Numbered from the stretch's first letter, positions 47,707 to 62,500 are shown. The stretch: DNA of 64,000 nt from Prochilodus magdalenae (GCA_024036415.1 JAMWET010000814.1:214001-278000); one strand, 5' to 3'. Numbers and translations are program-made. The notes: a model not told the origin generated them from the letters alone.

Positions 47707-49142
47707 CTAATACTGTGCGTGCTGGTCTGCAGAGCTCTGTTAAGAGTAATAAAGAATATATACCGTGTCGATTAGTGTGTAATACACAACTGAGACGCAG
47801 CCACAAACAAATAAACACATTTACGCCATTTCTGGTCTTGCCCTCAGCATAGCTACTATCACATCACCGTCCGCCTTTTTTCAGAATTTTCCAAATGCAA
47901 GAAGCTCCTCTCTTTGTGTTTCCCGTTGTAGTGTGGGACAGTGGTCTCCATCTTTACCACACTCAAAAAACATTGTGCATTGCGGATTTATGTATAACTA
48001 ATTTTGACATTTATGATGGTACTATATACTACACACTCAAACACTAGTTGGCATTAAGTGTGTAGTTAGGAAGCAACCAGTGTTTTTTTTTTTAAGCAGT
48101 GCAGTGTTCCCTAATAGTAAAAATTAAGGCATTTAAACAATAGGTTCAGATAAATCAGCTTGTCCAAGGCCCTTATCCAGCAGCATTTCCAACACTAAGC
48201 ATTGTATTTGGATACTTATAGTCTTTTCAGATCAACTAAAGCACATACATTTTCTAAAAATCTTGACATCAGCCTAAACCTGTATAGAACTTTCTCCCGG
48301 CAGGAAAACAAAATATACTGTCAATATATTCCAGAATGTAAACAGAATATCAGTCTGCATGCATCCTTTTAGACCCAGCTCAGTTCCTACAGTTCTTTTC
48401 CCTGGCTCTTCTGTTTAGTGAGTCCTATGTCCTAGCGATTTTCTTCTTCTTCCTCTTTCCTCTATCTGCTTATCTCATTCACTTAATCTGGGACCTAATC
48501 AGTTTGCCTGTGTGGCTGGAGCAGGCCTCGCTGTCTCGACGGACCAGGCTGGAATTCTAAGCTGTGGGTGTGGAGAGTGTTTCTGACAGCCTCGCTCTCT
48601 CTCTTTCTGCTCTATTGGAAACACATGTCAGCTTTCACAAAAACACGACATGGTATGCTAGACTGGCACTTAATGTGGTCCAGTGCTGCTGTCATGCTGA
48701 ACATACAATGGAAAGAAGCAGTAACAAATGCTTGCCCCCGAGCAATCCTCCATCGCTCCTCACTTGAAGAGAGCTGGGTGGAAGGAAAATGGCTTTGAAC
48801 AGGTTGTAACTGCAGCTGTTCCACAAGAGCAACATCTCAGGCATTATCTAAATTAGGCTGACTGTCCTGAAAAAGTGGCTGACTGGGCTGGCATGCAGTC
48901 ATTAGATCCAGATGGCGCTGTCCCATGCAGCACCACATGTTAGGCCTTGTCACATCTGCTGTGGGCTACCTCTGCACCTATTAGCTGGTCTGGTGGGGAA
49001 TGGCATGTGTGTTAGCACAGCTATTATCTGCACTGTATCTACACTACCTCACACAGTAAATCTGCCTAAAAGTGGTATGATCTTCATGATGCATTGCATC
49101 CCATCATGCACCAAGGCCTTACCAACTCCCAGCCTGCTTTAG

Positions 49143-49486
49143 TTTTCATCAGAGCCTCAGAAAAAATACACAGGTCTAAAGATTAATAAAGGTGAACTCA
49201 CTTAGAGGCTAGATGTAACACTGGGGCTAACAGCTAGGCTAACCAAACAGAGCAGCAACTCTCTAAAGAGTGGATAAATGTGGATGTCGGGATTGTAGTG
49301 GGGATGTTTTCATCAGAATGAGCCTCAGAAAGTTAAAATATACAGGTCTGAAGATTAATAAAGGTGAACTCACTTTAGAGGTTCTAGAGTTTTAGAGTGA
49401 TAGCAGAAGGAAGCTAACAGCTAGGCTAAACATTTCAGGTGAACTGAGCAGCGCTAGCAGCAGCTAGCTCTAAACAGTGGATACAG
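49143..49486. repeat. Imperfect tandem duplication (two copies, ~164-bp period)
   Basis: TTTTCATCAGAGCCTCAGAA (49143) recurs at 49307. AAAGATTAATAAAGGTGAAC and GCTAACAGCTAGGCTAA occur in both copies in the same order. Confidence 0.8.
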
Positions 49487-50129
49487 TAATCACAGCTCTG
49501 AGGTAAATGTGAGGTAACTGGTCATGTTACTGTACTGTATACTACACACAGAGGGCGTATACAGTATGCAGTGCATACAGCTGTAGTATACAGTGTGTAG
49601 TATAGTAGTGTGGCATTTCTTATACAGCCAGTAACTGAATTGACTTGATAAAACCAAACTGATTAACCAAATATACAGCACAGTGTAAAGACACCGCCTT
49701 GGTTTATTTAATACAAGTTAATAATTTTTGTAAAAAAAAAAAGCTTACAACATTTATCTAACTGAATCCATACAGTTCTTTTAGAAGACCTGCCTTCATT
49801 TTTTCAAACAAATCTGCTGGGATATTTTTCCATAACTCAAAAGTTCAGTCTTACAAGTTGCTTGTATTTTCTGCCTCTCATGATCCAAACATGGTCTCAA
49901 CCACGTTTCAGTGATGCTGAGGTCTGTGGTGGTCAGTTTATTGTTCTTGGAAATGCCAGCAGTTTATTAGTTTGGTTTATCAATTTTCTTCATTTTCCCT
50001 TTCTGTCATTTTCCTTGTAATCGCTTCCTGGCAGAATTAGAATTCAGAACCATTTGCCAATTGTGCTTGCACACAGAGGAATTTGTCTTCCTCGTTTAAC
50101 CCATCCGTCAAGTGAAACAGCCACAAACA

Positions 50130-50270
50130 CACACTCTAGTGAATACATGCACTAGGGGGCAGTGAGCAAAATTGCACAGAGCAGTCGGCAGTCCTAACCA
50201 TGGTGCCTGAGGAGCAGTTGGGGGTTAGGTGCCTTGCTCAACAGCACCTCAGTCATGTCCTGTCAGTTCA
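50130..50270. repeat. Dispersed fish repeat fragment
   Basis: ACACTCTAGTGAATACATGC, ACTAGGGGGCAGTGAGCA, GAGGAGCAGTTGGGGGTTAG and GTGCCTTGCTCAACAGCACC occur together, as in a widespread teleost repeat I recognise by pattern only. Confidence 0.5.
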
Positions 50271-50643
50271 GGACTGATTCCCTAACCTCCAGCCAATGAA
50301 TGCCCCAACTAAGCATCCTTTCTGACCCATAGCATTGAGATTATCCTCTTGCAGTGGGTGGACAAAAACACCTATAGATGTTTTCAGATCTGAGTGGAGC
50401 TTAATTTTGCCTGTTCTTTCAAAGATACAGTTTTTACTGTTTATCCATTGGGCACAGATTTGGTAGTCCTCCAGGCCTTGCACGGATCAGAATCCCATTT
50501 TTTCTGTAACCCTTAATATTGTTTTGATCACCAGTATTCTTTTGACTTCCATCTTCCTTAAGCAAAGTGAAATATCTTATTCCAGTCTCTTCAGAAACAC
50601 CTCCAGGAAAATGAATAAGTTAAGCTGTGTTCTGTGTTCATGT

Positions 50644-51412
50644 AATATACAAAAGAATAGTCAAACAAATAGTAGGATAATAGAATATCATTGTGCCCAG
50701 GAGGAATGAAACCTGGTGGGTAGGCTTGACATTGTGAGACATGCGAATGATTCAAGTTTCACACTCTGCCGAGCATGTGAAGTAAGCAAAGATGGGCCTT
50801 ATCGCTGTACCTGACTGGCACAAGAGCCATAGCTGCTGACATTCAGCAAGTAGTGATGTCCTCCATGAGTCATCCTGTTAGTGCCAGCACCATTGGCAGA
50901 CGGTTGCACCACACAGGACTACATGCACACAGACCGTTACGGCGTCTGCCCTTAACACCACGTCAACATCACCAAAGACTGCAATGGTGTCGTGCCAGAC
51001 TGTCATGGAGTGACTCAGAATGGCAGTGGGTCATCTTCAGTGATGAGTCCTGCTTTTGTCCTGGTGGAGCGACCAACAAGTCACTATGTGGAGGCACCGT
51101 GGTCGGTGCCAAGATAAATGGTTTGTTATCACAGAGGGCCTGGAGTCACTCCAGCCCTACCGCACAACCTGCAGGAACTGTGAGAGAATATTCAAGCTGC
51201 ATAAGATTGTCACAGGACACCATTAGGAAGCTCTACTACTGCATGTCAAGACATCTGGCATGGCGGCCCCACACTATACTGAGAGACACTACTTCTGTAT
51301 GTGTAGCTCAATAAATATTGCCCATATCAGTCTACGTTGGGTATCTTCCTCTTACATAGCTCTGTAATCCGACACTTCCTTCTGGGTGCAACTATTGTTT
51401 TGACAATGAGTT
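50644..51412 (+). pseudogene. Internally deleted Tc1-like element with readable transposase N-terminal half
   Basis: The 3' end GGGTGCAACTATTGTTTTGA matches the family terminus; the left end is degraded. The frame at 50853-51314 keeps a helix-turn-helix-like RRLHHTGLHAHRPLRR and the catalytic-region motif VIFSDESCF of Tc1/mariner transposases, then jumps to LSQDTIRKLYYCMSRHLA near the normal C-terminus. The segment with the second and third catalytic acidic residues is absent, so the copy is inactive. Confidence 0.85.
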
Positions 51413-52469
51413 TATTAAATTAATGTTAAACTTTAATACACGTTTTAACCAAGTAAGTCCATTAATACATTCATTTCTTATATACTTTCGGGTAACATTT
51501 GTAGGCAGTATTTAGGCAAGCAGAAGTATGAAATCATTTCATTATTCCATCATTATCATTATTCATGGATTTGGGTGAGATAATATCATACATATTTCAT
51601 TCAGTGCAAGCTGTCGATTGTGTCTACGAATAAAGCACCCATGAACATTACCATTCATATTGAACAGTGGGTTAGATCAACATTTATGAGGCCTACAGTT
51701 CATATATGCTAATAGTAAGCAGAGTTGTGTAGTCCTGTCACAATTATGGCATTTAGCTAATGGCTAATTGCTATTTGTAGCCTAAAATGGGCAGACTGCT
51801 AAATAGTGGCTGTGAGTTAGAAGGCCTGTGCCATGGTTTCTTTTATCTGCATTTGTTTAATTTAACCCATCAGCTGAAAAAGTTACTTCCTCACAAGCAG
51901 TTTGTTGCAACGTAAACATATAAATAACAGAGCTACCAAATCTGGAAAATAATTGAGACCAGCTTATGTAATAATTGTGGCAGGCCCTGTTTGTGGTTAA
52001 TGGTGGGGAAGTAGGGAAAGTGACCCTGGAATGCCTCATCAGTACAAGTGTGAAGGCTTGTGGTTGTTCAGTTGGCATTAGTAGTTTTGCATGAGCTGTG
52101 CTGTCACTTGCTGATGATGAATTAGATGATTTCTAAAGGCCTCTTGAATTACAGCAGACTCACAATGCTTCTTTTTATACTGCTGAGGAACGGAAACAGC
52201 ACCGTAAAACAATATGGTCACAATATGGTCACGGAGTACATCTGTCACATGGAGTAAAGCACTTATCCAGACTAAAACCACTGGAAAAAATGTCCCGAAA
52301 TATAATATATTATGTGTTTGCAGGAATACCGTGGGCTAAATGTCAACGATTTGGCCAATTACAGCCTACCTCTAAACTACAAAAACATGATTATGGTGTA
52401 TTATCTGTATCTGTGGGTTATAGATGGGGGCGGAAAGCAATAAACAAATTTTTGTGTTGACCAATTTTC

Positions 52470-52475
52470 TTTAAT
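52470..52475 (-). terminator. alx3: Candidate alx3 polyadenylation signal (ATTAAA)
   Basis: This is a variant hexamer ATTAAA on the minus strand about 520 nt after the alx3 stop, followed by a T/G-rich stretch. It is only a plausible position for the 3' end. Confidence 0.3.
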
Positions 52476-52995
52476 GGCAGCACAACTGTTTCTTCTTCCT
52501 CAGAATAAACAAATTATTGACGTATAAAAGAAATACAAAAGTCGTTCATTAATTGCCTTACTATTGTAAAAAAATCAGCATACACTGAACACATGAGATT
52601 AGTCATTTTGTTCATCAGTTCTTACAAGGTTTATACATTTATGCTCAATATCAAAGGATACATTCTTAAACAGTCTCTGACATTAGGTCAGGATTTCTGG
52701 TGCACATATTTGAAAAATACTGACGGTAACCAATTACATGCTTCCGTATGGAAACACACTATTAAAACAGCATATACAGGACATGAGGCATTTCTTATCA
52801 TTCTTATAACAAATGCAAATGCTAGAGAAGAAAGAATAAGCACAAATCTCGTCCTTACACAGGATGGACGGTGAGCTCCGTGTCCAAAGCTGGATCTCCG
52901 ATGTTTGAATTTCTATGACGCACAAATGCACCGTTGAGTATCCAAAGATTATGTGTCGGCTCAGTCATTTCCTAGCTAAAGACCCTTCCACGCGG

Positions 52996-53358
52996 TCACG
53001 TTGGCCAGGATAAGAGGCTGCCAGGGTCTTTGGTTTTCATGCGAAGGGCCACCAGGCCTGAAGGCTTGTAGTCAGACTCGGGCCCTGGCTCAAAGGAGTG
53101 GGGCCCCAGTCCCCCCTGAAAGCTGTGCAGGGAGTAGAGGCCGTTGATTCCGGGGTGGTGCGGGTGAGGGTGGTGAGGAGGATGAGAAGGGGACGTGGAC
53201 ATGCCCATAAGACCCGGAAGGTTGCCGTGGGGGTGGGAATGGGGGTGGTGAGGGTACGGGGACATGCAGGAGGAGGGCATGCTTTCTGTGCCCAGGACGC
53301 AGCCTCCACCTGCAGTACCTCCACCTCCGGCTCCAGCAGGCCACAGGTTACTCTGCAT
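52996..53358 (-). CDS. alx3: alx3 coding exon 4 (C-terminal transactivation region and OAR-like tail)
   Basis: The acceptor is TTTCTTACATCATAG. The frame runs [12 protein letters not shown] through a His/Pro-rich segment ([24 protein letters not shown]) to [20 protein letters not shown] and the end SWPT before TGA at 52996. The order of these motifs follows ALX3. Confidence 0.93.
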   Translation of the reverse strand: MQSNLWPAGAGGGGTAGGGCVLGTESMPSSCMSPYPHHPHSHPHGNLPGLMGMSTSPSHPPHHPHPHHPGINGLYSLHSFQGGLGPHSFEPGPESDYKPSGLVALRMKTKDPGSLLSWPT

Positions 53359-53458
53359 CTATGATGTAAGAAAGAGTTAAAATGTTGAACCCACAGAAAC
53401 GGCACCGAAGGCAATTTGAATAGGATGGATGGATGGATGGATGGATGGATGGATGGAC

Positions 53459-53519
<61 letters not shown>

Positions 53520-56500
53520 CTTTATTGATCCCGAAGGAAATTTAGCAGCCAGTAGCGGTTTTACGAAAAACAGCACAGATACATACAAATACAAATTAAA
53601 AAATAATAAAAAAATAAACAAATAAAAACAGTGTTGTGAAATTTTATACAATTTTACTCCAAATTGTCAATCAGGCAAGATACATTGGATGTCTGAAATA
53701 AGCTTCTTCAGTTTTGAATTGGAGCTACAATGCAATGCAAACATGCAATGCGTGTTTATACTGAGATGTGCAAACTGCATGCCTGTATCATTTGCATCCA
53801 CCGAGCACCAATAGACCTGCTTATATGGTTTCTGACACTGTGTGACACTACTATCTATAAAAAAGGAGAAACGTACTCTGTGTAGATCACAGCATGTCGT
53901 ACAGTGTTAGAAACCACATAAGCAACCCAGACTGAGTTTATTTATCAACACTGCGTGATGGTTTTGGCATGCAGTCTGCACTGTTGCTTGTTAGCCTCAA
54001 ACCTCCTGGGCGAAACTAAAGAAGTCAACTTCAGATACCAAACATGTCTTGGCTGATTGGCTCTATTTGAGGTAAAGGGAAAATTACAGTAACCCTTTAT
54101 TTTGATTGTCCACGGTAGAGGCTAAATATCTTTCAAATGCAACTGAACTTAAACTTGAGTTTGAAAGATTCTATTAAATCTCTCTCATAACAAAATCTAT
54201 TAAGTGAAAATAAGATTACACCCCCTCTATAAGAAAACACTATTGGGTAACACTTTGTCTTCTGGCGGCCACTGTAGATGCTTTGTAGATAATCAGGCTT
54301 TTTAAATTTGACTTTCAGCTAAATATCTATTAAATGCAACCGACCTTAAAGTTTTTTTACTTTCCTTTTCTTATATACAACAAACTGATTTCTGTGAAGC
54401 TGCTTTGAGACAGCGTTGGTTGTAAAAAGCGCTATACAAATAAACATTGATTGATTGATTGATTGATTAATTAAGTGTCAAAGAATCTATTAAATCCATC
54501 TCGTAGCTTAACCTCAATTCTCAATTACCAACACCAATTCAAATAGCTACACCAAATTCTAAAACTAACATTAACCTCAATGTTGTGGATAATCAATTCA
54601 TTATCACCAGAAAGTTTGTTAATAATTTAAGTGTCAGTAAATTATCTCACAGAGACCCATTGAAATATGTGACTTTGTGTAAATTAATTTAACAGCTATG
54701 GGATAAGGTGAGGTAATGCTTCTGCACATAAAGTTGTGGTGCACCTCATATGAGGCATCATGGTCTGTCTAGGCCACTTCGCTCAACTCCTTGAATCAGC
54801 TCAGTAGGTGAAAGTTAATTTTCTTATTTATCTTCTAAATAGTATTTCAGAGACTATAATCTTGAAACATGTTATTAAAGTTATTATTAAAGTTATTACA
54901 GTTAAATATATATTGGTTTAGGCTACCACATGCCTAGACATGTTATGGCTCCTGTATGTAATCATGTACTGTTTTATTTTGAGTACAGCGCTTATATTCA
55001 TAATCCAAATGTACAATATTTATTATAGTGCACCAGCTTGGGCTAAATAAAACGTATTATTGATATTATTAATTTAATCTGAAGTAAGTGCCCACAAACA
55101 AACATAGATGTGCTTTCTAATGACAAACAAAGTTTCATCTATAAACACTTTGTTGGTCATTTTTAGCCATATTCTTATTTAGATTAGAATTCTCTTCTAT
55201 AGATGTTTACTGTTATGATACAATTAGCAAAGTTTACATCTTACAAAGCTGTACTGCATGTAAACCATTTTTTGAATTCTGTACTGAATACAGAATATAG
55301 GGTGCATGTTGTACCTGGTATGTATCGGAGCGCGGGAGGAGGGAGATATCATATGTCGCAGCAAAGTGGTTTCGCACTTCCTGCATCTTTCCATAGCGCT
55401 CCCGCTTCCTCCATTTTGCCCGTCTGTTCTGGAACCACACCTGACAGAGTGAAAAGGTAGAGATCATGGAGTTACTTTGATATAGCTTATTGCTTAGGCA
55501 TGAGTGCTAGTTAAACCAAACACTGCTGTAACTCGTAATCTTATGATGGAGATCAGTTTAGTCATGTCACAGAAACAAACAGTATTTTCTGTTATTACAG
55601 TTAAAATGAATAATTTAAAACAGAAAGGTACAAATATGCATGTTCCCCAGGGAAAAGCCAATTACATTTGTAAGTGAGTGCATTTAAAAATTTATTTGAG
55701 GTACACAGCAATTTGAAGGCACATCAAACGCACATTTGCGATGTTTGTAAAATGTACCTAGGCAGAGCCATTGTTCAGACAGTGTACAGAGACTAACAAC
55801 AAACAGAAATGTCCCTTGTCCCGCATCTATGAGCCTGCTTATCTAAATATTGTGGCAGTGAACATGCTAGTAGTTTAAATAGAGGTTCCAAATCCTGGTC
55901 CTGGACTATTATTGTTTGTGAAATACAGCGATTACAGTGTTAACAGTAAGATCACCAAAAATAGATTTACTGTTAGTCACTATTCATGCTAAAAACGCAT
56001 TACAGTGGTGTTGGCTTGTAGACACCAAAGATCCCGGAATTTTCTCTACAGACCAGTAAAAGCTGGACAGACGTCGAAAAGTGGTTTGAGTAAGACACAC
56101 ACGGGGGTGTTTATTCTCCTCTCATGAAGAAAGCTTTTTGGGCTTAGGTCCCTGTGTGTATTCGATAGGAGGATATTCTATCCAGACAACTTAAGAAAAA
56201 CCATAAACATCTAATTTAGTTCAGCACTTAGACCTCTTTTTAATGTTTTCTAAATTATTATTTTGGCATTTGTCTCGCATGAACACACCTAATCAAGCCC
56301 TTTGTCAGTGGAAGTGGCTGTTTCCGAGCAGGAAAACATTATAATGTGCAGAGCATGAGGTTCTCCAGGGCCAAGTTTAGGGAGAAGTGTGGTAATAGAT
56401 AGCATAATACCTGCACACGTGCTTCAGTAAGTTCGGTCCTCAGGGCCAGCTGCTCACGCGCATACACATCTGGATAATGCGTCTTCTGGAAGACTTTTTC

Positions 56501-59500
56501 AAGCTCCTCCAGCTGAAAGGTGCTGAATGTGGTGCGGTTCCTTCGCTTCTTGTTCTTGCCTGAAAGGTCAATGGAGTCTGCAATGGAATCTCCTTGGTTT
56601 AACCCGTTTGATGGCTCTTTCAGTTTGCCACAGCACTCTGTGTCCAAGACAGGATAACCCAAAGGCTTGGGCAAAGACTTCTCCCCTACAGAGAACAGAA
56701 AATACAGCTTGAACACACGGACCTGAGTAAATCTTGGTTCTTGAATTGAAAGGGCCTGTATGTGGGTCCACACTTTAATTGCTCGGTTTTACAGCAACGT
56801 AACTTACATAGTAGTTTTACAGAAGTTACTGAGTAATGTATAGTAGCTATTAAATGATAAGACAGCGCTGCGGCTTAATGAGTTAACATTTAAAACAACC
56901 CCAAATTGCATTAGGATAATTGACCCCAAACCACAGTTCACATCATTTCAATGGGAACGCCTATAGATCATTTTTAAGGATGTACAGATTGGAATCAATG
57001 TTTTCAGGAATGTATAATAAAAAACATTAAATGCATCCATAAAGCGTTTCATTGATGATACTATTTTGCTAAATGTTTTTTTTTAAACTGTTAAAATTTA
57101 AATTGTATATTTGAAACAAAAAGCACATAGTATTTAAAACCATAACATCAATTATAATAGGAAATAAACACTCAAATAATACGACAAGTGACTACCGTCT
57201 TTTAAATGGTACCGTATATGAAATTTGACAGAAAAGAAATATTATCTTTAACTTACAAAAGTAAATAGCTCGGCATGCACTACATACCAGGTCAGGAGAA
57301 ACAAGGAAAAGAAAAAAAAAGGATTTTGAGGAATTACAATTCCGAACCGTTTACTAACTGTGCTTGCCCATAGAAGTGCATTAAGAAGTTAGCAGTGTTG
57401 ATAGCTGCAGAGAGTGCTTTGCAGTAGTGTCAAAAAATTGGACTGTACAAAAATAAAAAAATCTTTTACAGTTTGGCTTACGTCAAAACAGAAACTTTTA
57501 CTATTATGCATTTTAACAAAGCAAAATAATGTAATAGCATACATGATAATAAAAAAATGAACGACACATTATGCCTAAATTAGAAGTTTTCTGCAGGTTC
57601 TTTTAATAAAAAAAAACTTTATGATTGAAATTACTCCATAATGCAAGATAGAATAAATAGAGCTTCATTCCAAAGTACTGTGTGTCCGTTTGTAATAATT
57701 TTGTATATTATTTTTATATTATTGTATATTCATTGTTTTTGAAAATGATATTGGATATACTGAAAAAACAAAAACACTCTTGTAATGTCAGTGGTATTAA
57801 TCATAATGTAGCACTGATATTTCTTGTATGTGTACATTTCACTCCCGATAATATATATCATGAAAACAGTACTGTAAGATGTAAAATGTAAAACACTATG
57901 TATCCTCTTATGAATGTACACAGCGGCCCTAGTCTACAAAGCTTGCTTCATAAAATGAGGAAAAAACTTCCTAATGTTTGTCTAACACAAGACAAGTCCT
58001 ACATTCCACACTAAAAGGGAATTTGCGGTATGTGAATTTAATTCACTCGAAGCAATTTACATTTTTTGTTATCACATGTATATACACCCTTAGAAAGAAA
58101 GGATTCTAGAACATAACAATGGCAGACCTTATCTATATCACACAAAAGAACTATTTAGCTATAAAAAGAAACATTTAGGGGTTTACATGGCTGTTGTCAT
58201 GGTTCTGTATTTAATTATGGCCTTCACTAAAGGACCCACTTTTTTAAGGGTGTAACCTAAAACCAAATGTGCACCCTTAAAAAAAAGCCATACTTCAAGG
58301 ATTCTTTACTAAAGGCAACAGTTATATATAGAGAACTCAAAGAACCATTACAGTGTGTAAATGCTATTTGCCTGGTTTTATCATTTTTCTCCTACAAATG
58401 TAATATACTGTTACTTCATTTCAATTGCACACCCAACAGCAGAATAAAAATATCAAGTAATGCGACAGAAGACCCATGTTTAGTTCCCTAAAGACCATTT
58501 GGAAGCTTGTTTTTTGTCAATGCCATTGTGAGTATAAAGAAATTCAAACAACTCAACAAAATGTAAAATATCCATACCGTTTAAAAGATTTTCCTAAAAC
58601 ACCAAACAATTCTACCCTGAAAGATACGGCAACTCATACGACATCTCATAATCCAATCGTCTATTTTAATTAAGTTGTTTCCAGGTAAACGGCATGTCTT
58701 TGTACTGGTTTGTAACGTATTGTCCATGCAGCTTAAAACATACAGCTACAATAAAATATGGCACGGTTATTTCTATAACTAAAGGTACTAAAGACGCCTG
58801 TAATGCGAGGGGCAAACCCGCAGTGAGAGTTTAGTACTGTGTACTGTACTATCCGGTCAAAACTCTAAACTTCATTCGGTGCTATTTTTCTCTTCCTCTT
58901 GGGGGTCCTTTTAGTTTCATTTTATAATATTTCATAAAAAGATACTAAACCATCCAGGTGCTGAACCAACCAGTCAGAAAAAAAAACTAAAAGTGGAAGA
59001 TACACTAAATGTAAATGACTAAAATGCACATGGGAAAATTGATTAATTTCTAAATATACTTGAGCATAAGTAAAACAGCATCTGAACATAATTTCAAAAG
59101 TTGAAAAACAACAACATAAAATAATAAATGGAACTGGGTAAGCGTAACAAGTCATACGTCTAGGTCTCTGTGTATCCTAAATAAACTCTGAGAACAGCTA
59201 TACTGTAATCAACTGCAGCATGATGTACAGCCCATGTTCCCTACAATCATCTGCATGTAATCCATCTGAATTAGAGTGAAATTAGGAATTAGATGTTTCT
59301 GTTGATATTAGTAACATCTGACCTTGGAGGGTGACTTGTCATTGGGTTATGGGTTTTTAAGTCCCATGGCTTCCAAAGCAAGTTGTAGAAATGAATGAAT
59401 GAATATCTTCTTAATTCAATCTTCCATTAAACAGAGGGATGCATTCACTACATCGAGTTATCTGCCCAGTCCATTTGAACCTGACCCTCTGAGAGAGTTC

Positions 59501-62500
59501 AGGCTGAAAGAGCTTTTTCACTTCTCACGAGCTAAAAATACTGAAAACAGTTTTGGGAAAAGACGAGCGTTGCAGCAATCGCTGTTCGGATCTCTCTTTC
59601 GTCAGCAGTGGCAGTTAACCTTATTGAATAAGCTTAATATTTATGGTCCTCATTTGTAGTTAATAAACTGTGGTCATAATTTTTGAGCTGAAGAACTGCT
59701 CGCTTCACTGATTAGTCAGAAAAGCACAATTGCTTTGTAGCTCTTCAACCCCATGAGGGACTCCAGGACATTTTGCCAACAGACAAAACAGGAAGAACAA
59801 CAGAGTCCTTCAAAAGCTGGAGAGCCTGTGGAGGCCTCTCAGTGTTTTACAAAACCAGTGTCATGCTCAGCATGGCCTTTCCACTCTATTGCCCAATAAT
59901 CACATCTAGTTGACCTGGATGTGAGGTTTTAGCAACTTCATATGTAGAACAAAACTTTTCTATTTTGCGGAGGTTCTTTAAACCTAAATTCTTCTTGGAA
60001 CGTAAAGGAGCTTTTTTACGGCATCACTCCTAAGAACCCTTCCTTAAAGCTTTTATTTTTAGAAAAGTACAGAGTACTGAATAGTCTGCTTGAGCTCACC
60101 CAAATCAACTCAGAGAGATCCTGTAAATCATAAATTGGACCTAATTGACTACATTAAGGCAGTGAAAGCACTGAAATGCGCAGACCTCCTGCACCCCAGG
60201 ACCAGAACTGAAATCCACTCGTCTAGGCCACCAGATTTACTCTCGTTTTTTCCTCCATGGCTTACTCCAGACGAACTAAACCTATGAGCTGAGTGACTTC
60301 CTTCTGACAGATTCCTACAGATTGTAATTTAAAACCAGAGGAAGTGACTGTTTATATTAAGAGCCTGTCACAGTGCGGTCCAAACAGGGTGACACTGTCT
60401 CAGGCCTGAAGAGCCGAAGGTCATCCGCCATATACCGCGGCTGTTTTTGCTGAGACGTTCAAGAAGAAAAAAAAGAACAACAATGTTGTAAAGGTTTAAG
60501 GCTTCGGTTCAGCTTATAATATGACAAGACTTTTAATTTGCCATTTAATCGAAAGTCCAGAATGAAAATAACTCAGAGCTCCCAGACAAGTGGAGGCCTA
60601 TGGGGTGACAGTCTAGCCTGAGTTTGATTCAACTTTAAAAGGTCTAGATTAGTCTGTAACTGCTCCACTTAAAGGTCCCTGAACCGTGTGGAGGGTTTTG
60701 AGGACGAAATTGAATTCCATGACATTTCATATTACGGTATGGTCTGTTTTCATTCAACAAGTTGCTGATACAGCCTACTAAAACGGGCTGCAGCTTATGG
60801 CTCGCTTATTATTACTGCAGCACCAACGTGGACTAGCGCTTTAGCTCACAGCAGTAAAGCTCTCGGTTTGGTTTTATTCAGGCTTGAGGGGAAAAGCTAA
60901 CACACTAAAGAAATTACTAACCAACTCTACGTGTGTTTAGGTATGTTATGAACGACATAACCCCTTGTAATATCTCAGTACACGCATTATAAAAAACTAA
61001 GCCTACTTTTGCTGATATGCTAATCCAGTGTTTTGGTTTATGGTTTTTGTGGCTAGTAGCAAATAGGCTAGCTACCTCAGAAATGTGCCTATCGTCCAGA
61101 TAGTAAATTCAAGTCTTACAGCAGGACCTAAATCACTGTTCCACGTCGTCAAAACCTCGGTAAATTTATTCACTCAATTTCCAGAAGCTCACAATGTTGA
61201 CGAGGTCTCATGTTTCGTGTTTTTATTGGGACTTTAAAGCGTTTTTGGCAAAGAGGATTATGGGAAATATGTACATATAAAAGGCCGCTGGTGTTAGAAT
61301 GGATTTGATTGGTTGCTGAACAGCTCGTTCCACATTTACCCAGAATCCTTCACGCGATATTTTATTTATTTATGAGCTGATAAATGAACTAAGTACAGTA
61401 AAATAAATAAATAAATGAATAAATAAAAATAATTAGTCTTCCTGTAGATTCGCACAGTACAACTGATAATGTAAATTAAGTCGACCCTCCGCCATCATTA
61501 AACATCATTTAAACTGTTTAAGCCTCAGATGGAGAAAAGTCTACATTGGTACACTGCAAAAAAGTCTTTGCCCTTCATAACATTTTCCCTTCCTCCTGTT
61601 AGACTGAGTGCGCTGCTCAGATCCCATCGCCATCCGGAGTTTACAGCGTGTTTACTGCTGGAGTGTCAGTGACACGACAGGACTCCGGAGCTGTCCTGGT
61701 TTACGAGGTGATCCAGGCTCATTATTACAGTACGCACTGGTTCTAAAGATGGTTCTAAGCGCGTCTTAGAAAAGGGTTCTACATAGCAGCAGGTTCTGCT
61801 ATTGCTACGACGTCAAGCTTGTCATTAAAATAGAGGAACCCTTTTGGGTGCTACATAGAACCCTCTTTTTAAAAGTTCCTGAATAGCACTTCACATTGTG
61901 CATCAGTCTGAAGAGCCCTTTCACGACGCCTTTACTCATACACCTGGTTCTGTTGAACCGTTCCCCGCCCGGAAATGATTTGTTCTAAAAACGTTCTGAT
62001 GTTCCATTAATAGTTTTCTTTTGGTTCTCAGAATGTTATTTCTGAAACTAGCAGAGCGTTCTCTAAAAGCATCCCGTCTCCTCAGGATCTCAGGAACACC
62101 CAGTAAACATTTTCTGTTGCGCTGAGAAATTATGTTATCGTGTAAAATAACCTGTATCCCCAAGAACATCCTCAGAACTTATCATATAGAACATCATATG
62201 AACGTTGCGGTTAAAGCGTTATGTCTGTGCCTTAAATTATCTGACAGTATTGACTTTTTTTTAGAACTTTATTAGAACTTGCAGGGAACGTTAGCCAAAT
62301 GTCTGGAAACTTTAAAAGGATTTTCCATAACGTGTTTTTGAAATACATATATATATATAATGATTTACCGAATTATAAAAAGAAAACGGTGATTGTACAA
62401 AGAAATGTCAGTGATGTATTATTATGATTATTTATTATTATTATTATTAGACTATTAGTTGTTATAGTAGTTGTGGCTGTTAATATTTTTGTGTTACTGC

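Noticed and set aside
53037..53651. 204-codon minus-strand ORF through alx3 exon 4 and the GATA microsatellite
   Set aside because: It is out of frame with alx3 and its Tyr/Leu/Ser/Ile-rich run is the translated microsatellite.
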